Translations under genes and position numbers: made by a program | The notes under the pieces: generated by a model | Told to the model about the DNA's origin: nothing | What the model saw: only the letters and a program-made list of their open reading frames with translations | Databases searched by the model: none | From: Eumeta japonica | Lineage: Eukaryota; Arthropoda; Insecta; Lepidoptera; Psychidae | Direction of reading: 5' to 3' | Length of the DNA: 64,000 nucleotides | Assembly (NCBI GenBank): GCA_005406025.1 | Contig: BGZK01001287.1 | Coordinates: 1-64,000 of the forward strand | Part shown: positions 12,064 to 24,000 of the stretch, piece after piece | Layout: the number at the start of each line of letters is the position of its first letter | Numbering within the stretch: position 1 is the first letter of the stretch

Positions 12064-15000
12064 GTGATTAGAGTGGGATAAAATTATCCCACTCTAACCA
12101 CTACGAAACTCATCACACAAGATGGTTATAATATACATATGTCCATTTAATCTACCCACTTTGAGCTCTGTGTATTCACTGACCAAAGGCGAAATGACTC
12201 AAAATTCCTTTATTAATTTACACTGAAAACACAAGGTACTGATCAAATCCACGCTATGGGCAGTTCGACTTTGGGGCAGGTGCATTTATTTGTAAATCTT
12301 CAATATTTTTTGAACAAATAGATTGGAATTAAGCTTGTAGTATGGGAAAGGAATTTATTCAATTTACATTTTCTGAAAGTTTGCCATCAATCAATTGTAT
12401 ATCTTTTGAGGAATACCAAAAAAATATTGAAATAATGTTTTTTAAAAACAATTTATAAAGTATTCACCAATCGATTTTGAAATTTAATTAACTCTTCAAG
12501 TAAAACTGCATTGAATGCTTTAAATGTGATTGAATTGGTTTTATTTTTTTTGAGAGATTTCTGTGTTATAAATCATGTAAAAATTGATCAAATCATATTG
12601 TTGTTAAAGAGTTTTTATAAAAATATTTTTTTAAATTATATAGTCCTATCTTTTTGAAATTTAAATATTTTTTGAGCCCGGAAAACTTACATCATGTGCC
12701 ACAGGTCTGGTTCAAATAGATTGCTTCACTTAGAAAAAATATCTTGCAAAATATTTGAAAAATAACAATTGAGTCATTTTTAACCAACTTTAAAAAGGGA
12801 GGAAGTTCTGTGTTTGTCTATATGTATTTTTTTGTGTTTGTTCAGAGATAACTTTGTCAATTGTGGACCAATTTCAATTTTTTTTTTATTGAAAGGGTGG
12901 TCCCATAGTCACGAAATCAGGATTTAATAATGAGATTCCACAGAAATAGAGGGATACCCTCCATTATCATAAGCATTTGTCTTATTATTAATACTTATTA
13001 ATCGACCTACATATTTTCATTCATTGATATAATTCCAATCTTAGAAGGAACACATCAGAATTCTTTAGGAATAGCAGAAATGCATGAATTAATTTAATGC
13101 AAAAATAAATGACAATGTGATTTGTACGAATTGTGGAACTTCTATATTATAAAGTATAAGATTTGTATAAGAATAATAATTTATTTATGAATTAAAATAT
13201 TCGAAATGAAAATAAGGTATAATTATTCAATATAGTAATAAATGAGAAATAAAATAACTTTTACAAAAACAACTTTTAAAAATCTATTGAAATATTTGTT
13301 TAAACAGACTCCAATAACAGTTAATTAGTTGTTTTCAGAGTCTGTTCCAGTTAAAGCGAGGCTAACCTTATCTATAAAAATAAATATGAAACATTAAATA
13401 TTGAGTCCAAAAAGAGATCTTCTACTAAGGAGAAACAATTGTGTCTTATTTATCTTTAGTTGGAACTAATTAGTTGTTTTTGGAGTTTGTTTAAATAGTT
13501 ATTTAAATGAGTTTTTGGAGACTGTTTTTTTAATTTTATAAAATTGTTTATACCCCTAATGATTTTGAAAGAGAATGCTGATAATTTTAAACATGAAAAT
13601 GTGAGCAACAATGTTTTCATGCTTTTCAACCTTTAAAACATTGTTCAAAATAATGTGGTAAGTTTTGGAGCTAGTGTGCAAGGTCAACTGTAACTTGACT
13701 TTTTATTGTTATTAAATATAATTTAATTTACACTAAGATTTCTCCTACAGGTCTGTTATATAACTTGTGGAGAGGACTTCTCAGTATTTCTTACATTGGA
13801 TGGTGGTGTGTTCACATGTGGTGCTGGTGAAAATGGCAGAACCGGTCATGGATCGACAAGAGATGAAATAGTACCAAGAAAGGTTTGTTTCATTATTATG
13901 AATTTTATAATTGTACACTTGAATGAAATTGTCAGTTATATTGTAATGAACGATGGTGGTAAGATATAATAATTACATATTTATAAATAGATTATGGAGC
14001 TGATGGGCAGTACTGTGACTCAAGTGGCTTGTGGTCGCCGTCATTTACTGTGTCGCGTAAACGAGCGAATTTTGGCCTGTGGCTATGGAGCTCGAGGGCA
14101 GCTTGGCTGTCCTCAGACGCCCTATGCATTGGTACCTACTCCAGTTCCATTTGTTCCCAATGAGGAATCACCGGTTAGTTACAATTTCTCTGTCTTGTAT
14201 AATGTTGTCAAATTACATATCTTCAAATAGGTTCCTTCTTTCTCTCACTCAAATTTTATAATCCTTCTGTTCGTTTTTTTATATGTCAGATTTTTTCAAA
14301 ATGTAATTAATGTTAATATAATTTGCTATGATAATGAATTTAAAAAAAATGAACAAATAAAATGAGCGCGACACGGAGCTATAACCACCCCCCATCACCG
14401 ACATACTGTAAAGATATTGGTGTGAATTGCATTGCATACAGGTGACAAAGGTGCAAATAAATTTGATTATATCAGTAATATAAGTTCTTCATATCCGCAT
14501 TAGTACTGTAAAGGGTGAAAATTTGTCTGTATTTTGGGTGTGAGTGAAAATTTGTCTGCCTATATTCTTAAATTTATTTCATTATTAGAAAACTACACTA
14601 TACCTCAATAATATAGGCTATATTTTATTTTTGTGACAAATTTCTTTTTTTGTGGCAATGACAATACTGTTATTGTGAATTGCATTTCATTAGATTTTCA
14701 GACATGGTATAATAGCCCTTGTCACATAACTTTCTTTTAACTAAAAATTTAAAATTTAAAATCATAAATTTTAATTGCAGCTGGGATCTTATTATGAAAG
14801 CGTACAAATTGCCCCTTAAATGATTTGCTAACTTTGCTTAGACGAGTTTTATGAGCAGCAAGATCGTTCTTATGTTTAGTGTTGATATTATGAATGTTGC
14901 TTATTTTTTAGAATGATTCTCTTGATATATACCAGGTTTCCATATGTGTATTGTGATGCTAAAGTTAAGATATTCATTTCCTTAAATTTTTTTTCTGAGA

Positions 15001-18000
15001 TATGCCATTGGTATCAAATCATAATCAACACAAATAACTCGCTTCCATGACAAAGAAATTGAATTGATTTCTGAAATCAGTGCATTTACAAGCAAAGCGT
15101 GATCAAGTATTAACATCTACATGGATCCGTAGTGATTATATATTCGGAATATACTGCATTTCTTATTTCATCTCATCTCGATCTTAAAACATTCGATAGG
15201 GTCATTATGTAAAACTATTTTGGTAACTTCACTGTAAGATTGTAAAAAAAGATCTTTGGAAAAGTTGAATTTCCAAAAACACAAAAACTCTTTTCTTTAT
15301 TGTAATGAGGATCTCAAATACCAATTTGTATGACACTAACTTAAAAACAAATTATTAGTTTTTAAGTTAGGAATTCAGTTCTCTGCTTTATCTGTTTTAG
15401 GGTTGTATTTTCAAAAATCCTGAAATATAGAAAAACTCAAATACCTATGATTCTAACATCAAAACAAATAGTATTTATATGTAAATCTCCCTGCCTCCTT
15501 TTTTTTCTTTTAGATGTAGAGACATTTCTTAATTGTCATTATGTATAGATAATATAAACTAGTCTTAACCAGACAGTTTGAAAAAAACAAATGCTAATAA
15601 GTTTGTACATCTAATATAATATCTTTAAAGGAGCAATTCTTGTATATATATATAATCGGAATTTCTCGGAAACGGCTTCAATGATTTCCATGAAATTTAA
15701 TATGCAAGAGGTTTCGGGGGTGATAAATTGATCTAATTAGGTTTAATTTCTAGAAAACCTCGTTTTATTAGTGTTTTCAGGCAATGAATTAAAATAGGAG
15801 GGTAAATTTAGCCACTATCGACAAGATTATAATAGCGTAGTAGGTAAATCGAGTGGTCCCGAATCCAGAAGACCCCGGTTGGATTCCAAATGATTACTTT
15901 TTTCAAGTTTTTTTAATTTTTTTTCAAGTTTCTTCTTTTGAGAGAAAAACTATTATTGGAAGCAACTAACAGCTTTACTCACACAGTATCACTAAAGCTA
16001 CTTGACAATAGATGGCATTGTTAAGCAACACTAAGCCAATGAGTGTTTGTTTCGAGGTTAGATGAAGCAAATCAATTTTTTACTTATGTTATTGATAAAA
16101 TATGTCTTTTTAACTAACATGTGCACTTATAAATGCCTAAAATATCTTTATAAAAAACCTGGTAAGTTCAAAAAATATTGTTCATATTTCATCAGTATGT
16201 AATTCGTATCAAAATATATTTTCCTAAAAAACAGATTTACCAAAAAAAATACCGAGCAAAGCTTGGCCATCCAGGTACTTATAATCAAAAGAGACCCCTG
16301 ACAAGATTTTTCTTTCACCATTACATTTTCTTCAGAGGTGTGCGTGCCATTATTTTTATCACCACCCTTTTTTTTTGTTTTGATATATTGTCTATTTAAG
16401 CCTATGATAAGTAAGCCTTAAGTATATCTTGTGTCAAAAACATTTGTTATCCGTAAAATTATGACATACATGGAATCATTTTAATCTATAAAAAATCGTA
16501 AGTTAGGGCTAGAACTCATGAAAAAATTCTTTTCAATAAAAAAATGCATCACTACTTGCTTGTGACATACCGGTCATGGCAGCTATACCTTACAATTTAC
16601 CAAGTTTGTGCCTTGAAGAAATTGAATACATTCGTTTTCTTTATGTGGCTGTGTATAGTTTCACTTCCCATTGCCATTTTTTAAATGAGAAACTTAAAAT
16701 AACTCTTAAATACCAAAGCGATGTAAAGCTTGACATTCAACAGATGGCAAGTATCTGTACTGTCACATAAAGATATTAGTTTCCTTGTTGGGCACAATGT
16801 TTCTCTTTCTGCATAGATTCCACTGCTTTCAAAAAATAGTGAGTATGGGTTTTGAAGCATTTGAAACATAAATTGGGATTAGTTTAGCCAAATATTATAT
16901 AATTATTATTAATTTGTATTTATATTGATTTTGGGACAACAATCTAATGATATGTTTGTACTATGTTTTTTATTTCTTGGTTTCTATAAGTATCCCAATA
17001 AATCCTTTGTTTTTCTAGTTTATTATCCGGATGGAAAACAAATTTTGCTAGTTTGCCTCGCAAATTGCTATACAATTCTTTTACTTGTTGTGCATACAAA
17101 GTGCCCGTAACAGTCCAAGTCATAAATTGTAATTTTGGTTCTGGATTGTAACAGTGAAGCCAAGTTTCATTTAATGTTGTAAATTGAGCCAAAAAATTAT
17201 CGGAATCTTGTAACATTTCCAGTGAAGCTTGATAATTGCGCATCTTTGTCCTTGTGCATCTGTAAACATTCTGGAGATCCAGTGCATGGATACTTTTTTC
17301 ATTCCTAAACGTTCAGGTAAATGCTATGCATACTACCAGTTGAAATGTTTGTTTCTTCGTCTTTAAAATTTACTGTGACATGATGATCTGCTACAATAAC
17401 TTTCTCAACTTTTTTACCATTTCTTCAGTCACTATCAATATTGGGCGACCTAAATGAAGGTAATCTTTGGTGGATGTTTTTGCACATTTAAATTCAGCAT
17501 ACCACTGGCAACTATAAAATACGGTAGGAGCATTTACTCCTAAAGTATTCTGTAAGTCTTCATTAACTCGTTCTGTAGTAAAATTTTTCAAGCATATTAT
17601 ATTAAATAAACACATGCAATTCCATTTTCAACAATGCACTGCGACAGACTACAAACAAAAGACTTCCATTTTAATAAAAAACACAAGATATTTAAATTAT
17701 GATGTTTTTTGAAATCTAATCAATATTCCAGCTTTATCTGTAAGTATTTATTTTTTTATTCCCAAAGACTTACCTCATTCTCACTTTATAGTGAATGCCT
17801 CTCATATCTCTACACAAGTATGTAAATGTGCTTTATAATTATTATTTTAAATTTTCACAAAGCATAGTCTAGCACTTAATTTGTAAACTTGTAACTTGTC
17901 AAGCATATCAATCATGTGTTCTCTTGGCTAGATTATTAAAATTGTGTTTCAAAAAATTCATGTGTTTGAAAAAGCAGTTGTGACCATCTATAATACATGT

Positions 18001-21000
18001 GGCTATATTGACTTGATTTCCTTTTAAACTGTTTATCCCCATCTTGACAAGGCAAAAAGCCTTGGGGAATTGTTGTACATATAGAAAGAAAAGTTATCTA
18101 ACCGCCTATATAGGCGGTTAGATAACTTTCTTTTTGACATTCATAAGTGGTCCACTAATGCTATTAAACTCACCTGTATTCCCAATGTTAGTTATTATTT
18201 TTAAGAGATCTGATATTTGGATTACTAATTAAAATAAGCCTCCTCACTAATGATGCGTTTTCCTCTATACAAAAACAAACAATGACAGTGGTTTCATAAC
18301 TGTTCATTATAATTTATAGGTTAGGTATATTATATACCGAGTTAACCTCATATATTTTTTTTTGTTTCATTGCATTTTATCATATTAAATACAATATAAC
18401 TAAGGTTATAAATGAAGTTTTTTGTATCTTAATTTGAGTTCTTGTCCTTAAAATGAATAATATTTTATCATTTAGTAGTTATATTAAATGATCTAATATT
18501 TCATTTATTCTTTCACCATTTTTTTTGTGTTGTGTCATGCAGAGGCCATGACTTATTTTCTAAATTCTACCAACCTTTTGTCATTCACTGGAATGCATTT
18601 TATAGATTTCTTTCAACTGGTAGATTAAAAGACTTTGACTACTGTGGTCTGATTTTAAATTATTATTAATATATTTCTGAAGTGGGTCGATATTTGCCTA
18701 AATATTATCAATACAGCTACTTATTCTTAATGCTCTGAATATTCCGATGCACCAGGTGAAGCTCTGCTTTTTTAACAATTAATGTATTAAAATTTAGAGG
18801 GCAAGAATCTGCAAATTTCCTTTTTCCGAGAAAAATCTATTTTGGATTATTAAGTTAGGATCTTTCTCTGTGGAAATAGGGGGTTTAAATCCATAGAACT
18901 CTGCAATCCAATAGGGCCTCCAGATCCAATCGAGCTGCAGTGACTCTTATAACAAGACTCTGTTGTATTTAATAATTAACAGAATCAATATTATTATTAA
19001 TAATAATAATAAATTTAAATATATTAATATTAAATAAAATTATACTGTCATCACTATGATGCCAAGTTATATTGTACATTGCTGTATTCATGTCATAAAT
19101 ATTTTTATTATTCTTTCCGACAATGGATTTGAATATGGAAAAGCGCACAAGATTGTTTTTAGATTAATTCTGTGAGACTATTTTAAAAGCCGAGAGAAAG
19201 AGGCAGGCAATATATTTTTTCGGCGCTCACTAAAACCATTTCCCACCAATATAATTGTGGTGTTCTCTCTATGTCTATTTCAATTTTATTTAAAATGACA
19301 CCATATGAAACTCTAGGCATATATGTATTCAATATCTGATGGTTCACACAACTACCCAACATGAGCCCCAATCCAACATGCAAATCGTCCGAATAAATCA
19401 CCGTCCTCCTTCGGCCTTCAGCAGTCAGACCAGTATGGAGTGTTAACAGTCCCCTGAGCGGGTGTAAATGTTTTCTCTTCACATTAATTATTTAGTTCTG
19501 ACCCGTAAGCGGGACCCATGCAGTCCATCCAATCACTCGTTACTATGTCATAGTCTATGTCTATGACTCATAGACCGAATCTTTATGATAAACATTAGAA
19601 TTTGAATTGTAATTACGCGATTACGATTTTGCGATTTGAACTGTGCAGTTCTTTTTTGTAAATTGCTTTGCAAATGTTTTAGGTGGTTCTGCAAATACTA
19701 AGAAACAAAATTCTTATGAGCAACTTCTGTCTCATATAGTTTTATTTTGCACAATAATTCTTTATTTTGTTTTTTAAAATAAAATTTTCTTTAATTACGT
19801 TTTAGTTATGTTATTATTTTTTGTGATCACCTAATAATTTTATTTGATTTCAAACATTTTCTAATTTTCTTCACTTTTTTTCCCGTGTTACAATTTAAAT
19901 TTAAATAGGGATTCGGTGTGTTAGATTGTACCATATCATTCATTATTGAATCGAACAACTTAACTGTCTTGTTCACCTTATACATAGCCAGTTCGTATTG
20001 TAATTTATCAGTTTGCATTCCGTGCTGTGTAACTCTGCCTGAAGTGATTGAATGTGCAGAAAGGAGTGTTCATGATGTTTCCGACAGTCGTTAATTTCAT
20101 TGACCAGCATTTGTAAGTGATCGCGCTGAAGATGTAATTATTACACTTAATATCTAATTCGGCTAATTTGCCTTGCAATTTGGTATTTAATAATACAATT
20201 GATTTTATCCCTATTTCATAGTCATTGCGCTCGCTCACAAGATTTACATAAATCTTTGGATTAGATTAGGAAGAGCATTTGCTTCAAACTGGAATGCTCA
20301 ACCTCGATCATGAGCAATTAAAGAACTTTTGACTTAAAATAAACCAAACTGTTCCGTGTCTCGGAAACCACGTTAAATAAATGTCGTCACCGTATCGGCA
20401 ACGAGCCCCTTTAGCAGCCTCCGACCCGCACTATGCCAGCGTGTAAGCCTTACAGTCTTTGACTCTTTCATCCAAAATAGAAGGATTGTGGGAGAATATG
20501 TCTCAGCATCGGGGTAATTTAAAAACCTGACACATGGGCTATGTACACTATCCATGTTAATTCTTCGTAAACTCCAGCTCAATATCCATGTCTGGGATTT
20601 AGAATCTTGTAGACTTAAAAAGATTGCTAATGGGAAATGTTGACAACATTAAAAAAATTATTTATTCCTTTTATGAAATATTTTTTATCTCAAGCTGGTC
20701 TAACCTGTATTTTTTTTTAGTTTATGAGATAGGTAGTTACAGTAGATTTAGTTATCACAATGAAATACTTTATTACTTCTATTAACATAGCTTTAAATAT
20801 GTTTAGTTTTTGTATCTATTTTAATAATTAATCTGGAAATGTTGTTTTCAAGCAGACTGATGATCCAGAAGATTTAAAGGTATACTACCATTTCAACATG
20901 GACTTAGATATGTAGTTAGTTTATCATGTTTTTGTAGGTTCAGCATAAAATTGTTTTTACCAATTTTGCTTGTTTATTATTTTGTTCCTTAGACATGTTA

Positions 21001-24000
21001 TCAATGATTGATTGAACAGAACCTTTATAATTTATTTCATGTGTATTAATGTAGTTATTATAGTTTATTACAAATTAGTTTCTATTATGATATTATTAAC
21101 TGTAATAGTTTTACTTCAAGTATTTATTGTATTTTTTTGTATTCATTTTGTATTCTAATAGTGTATTTTTTATCTGGTTTATATTTAATTTTTTATATCC
21201 TTATTATTTACTCTCAAATAAATTTTGTAGTAGTTTCTTTGAAGGTCATTTACATTTTTTTTACCACAGAACTTGAACGAATTCTGTAGAAATTTTTTTT
21301 AGGTCATTCAGACATGTTTTTATCAAAGACTTGAACTCTGATAATAATTTCTGAACTTTTGCCTATTGATTTTGATTTGTAATATTTAGTACTTAATAAA
21401 TAATGCTTTTATTTAACTATATTCTTTTTGTTGATGCTCCTATTTTAATAACATGAAGATATATTTTTTTGGTCTAGCAAATGATTGTGCAGTTTGACAA
21501 TATGATAATGGCATAAAAAGAAAATTTAAATTATGGTGCCATTGTTTCTGTTATTAATAATTTAAATGTAGTAGTATATTAATTTTTCATACATTGTAAA
21601 ATACATATTTATTTATATTTACAAAATTCTATCAGCCAAATATGTAAAATTTTATTTTTAGAATGTATATTGGAATTATTGTTGATTTTTGTTGCAGTTT
21701 TTCTCTAATTTATTATTTTCTTAATGTAAATATAGCCATATACATCCAATTCTATATTGTCATGTTGTAATTTGCCATTCTATTATATAAAACATTGTCT
21801 ACAGATGTGAATATTCTTTCAGTATTCTCCAAGCTTACTTAAGGGACCGGTGAGGATATTCGCAGGTTGGGATCACAGTTTTTTGGCAGTGGCTACCGAT
21901 ATATCTGTGTCAAAAGATTTCCGGCAATTTGATTTTGCAAAACAGATTCTTACACTGAATGTGCCAACATTATCCATTTGTGAGACATTCAAGGATAGTG
22001 ATACAGTAAACCAGGTAAATAGATTGTAATTCAAAAGTAAGAATTAAAATTTTTTTTACAATGTCATGACGTGATCACGTACACAGTATAGATTCGATCA
22101 TGCATCTTTTCATAAATATTCATAATCTTCCTTTTTAGAAGAACCTAACAAAAATATATCATTGAAAATATCTTTATAAATAATATTATTTATTATTTAT
22201 AAAGATATTTTCGAGAATTTATTTCTCGATCTCTAGAATCTATTTCTTTATATTCTAGCCGAGAATTTATTAGGGTTGTGTCTATATAGACATAACACTT
22301 AATGTCGTCTGTGATATAAAAGTCGCCAATAGTATTATTTAATTAGTCTCTGATTTTCCATATGTGTTCTATTCAACTCTAAACAAATAAGGCAAACTAA
22401 GGCAAATTATCGCGTAAACGATACATAGCACCCTGAAAACAAAATGCATGTTGTATTAAATATAAAATTATAGTTGTATTTGAGTTTAGTCAATTCAAAT
22501 GAATTGTTTGCGAAAAAGACCTATTTCAAAGTGAGATTAAACAATAGTTGCTGTGAAATTTATTAGTATATGTACTTCGTTTGTAATAGCAACATAATAT
22601 TTTATATACAGTAGTATACAGTGTGTACTATTGTACCACTATTAATTGTAGTTAATTTAAGATTTTTGTTTTATAAAATACATAAAACCGTCCTCATGAT
22701 AAACATAAACTTATCAATAACTAATACGAAACGTAACATTGACTAAAAGACGTGTCAAAAAATAAGATTTTATTATGTTGATTTTACAATTTTTTTTTTC
22801 ATAAAAGTGACTATAAATTACGTTCTAATAAACTAAAGACATATTTGCTTTAAATTAAGGTGTTTTGTAATATATGCGCACATAATATTATGTGGCTCAA
22901 TACAAAAATCTTTTGCGAAATAAATAAAATTGTATTGTAAGTTTAATGTAAAAAGATAGTGAAAAACGATAGTGAAACTTGTGGTGTTCAAAATTACTTT
23001 CATATTATTTTTTAATGTAGTTATAAATCGGTTAAGCCATTCCAATTTGAAAATTACTTTCTAAATAGTGTTTTATGAAATGCGAGAGTAGAAAATATTA
23101 ACATAGCAATGATTTATTTTTTTTTGTAAAAAGTAGATTGGTACCTCATTATATTTAAAAAAAATGGTTTATAGTGACAATAAATTTGATGAAAATTGCT
23201 TTACATTATCCCATACAAATTCAAATGTTATTCTCAGTTAAAGTTCATGTTAACAACGATATTTCGTAAAATACAAACACACTTTTTTATATCAATACCA
23301 ACAAAACGTTTTCGTATTAATATTAAGAAACTATTTTATTATTTCTACACAAGACCATTTTGTTATTATGGATGTTTTGGATGGATGAAAACAGCTTATA
23401 TCTCGCCATAGGTGTGCCAACCATCAGGCTTAGGCGATTCCAGGAGTCTGTACACTATCACTTTTGACCTTTTGGCTGAGTTGTATTTGTAATGTTAAGT
23501 TCAATGTCTAAAAGTTTCCGCATAGCGGAACTAATGTATTAAACTGACTTTTGTATTTTAACAAAAGTAATTTGGTAAACTAAATGAACACAGTTTTGTT
23601 AGAAGTATGAAATTAGTTTCGTTAAAAGTACTAGTATCATTTAATAGCATATAACAAACTCTTTTAGTGATATATACTAAAATAATAAAGTTAAAATTAC
23701 AGAGATTCCTAGTAAGTATTACTGTATTCGGTAAGTAAAAATAAACTTCTTTTACAGACTACAAATAACTATTATTAAGTTTTATTAAAGTTTTACGTTA
23801 AATTAATACAATATGAATTAGTTAAATTCACTATATCGTGGATTAAATTTACATTAATAAATTTAGTTACTTCAACAATATTTCCGTCGTACTTATGTAG
23901 GTCCTATATTAACCTTAGAGAATCACTTATTTTGTTATTTGAACGAAAGTTTTGTTTCAGTGCACGCAATATTACTTGCGCACTCGCAGGTTGTTGACGG

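Larger units (their letters stand above)
8487..13750. other. Herc4 intron 5
   Basis: 5.3-kb intron. It carries a 2.4-kb long-TIR transposon (8627-11072), a short TE-like piece with ACCCGGCTTCGCTCTGGTG near 11265, an ATG-bearing GC-richer segment near 11780-11940, an (AT)n tract and a hairpin (12064-12101). The remainder is AT-rich with no recognisable genes. Confidence 0.7.
14174..20855. other. Herc4 intron 7
   Basis: 6.7-kb intron with a TE-like repeat carrying a tRNA-like segment (about 15645-16290), a mariner relic (about 16944-17640) and a perfect palindrome (18090-18129). Minus-strand open frames near 19183-19482 and 19827-20582 have no homology I can name. The rest is AT-rich. Confidence 0.65.

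Noticed and set aside
15835..15900. Possible tRNA gene
   Set aside because: A-box- and B-box-like motifs only; no cloverleaf can be drawn, and it lies inside a dispersed repeat.
19183..19482. 99-codon minus-strand ORF containing [20 protein letters not shown]
   Set aside because: More protein-like than its neighbours, but I recognise no family and find no flanking exon or transposon end. It could be a retroelement fragment; not supported enough to annotate.
19827..20582. Minus-strand ORFs with lysine-rich, coiled-coil-like stretches
   Set aside because: No recognisable motif; frames are not connected by plausible splice sites.
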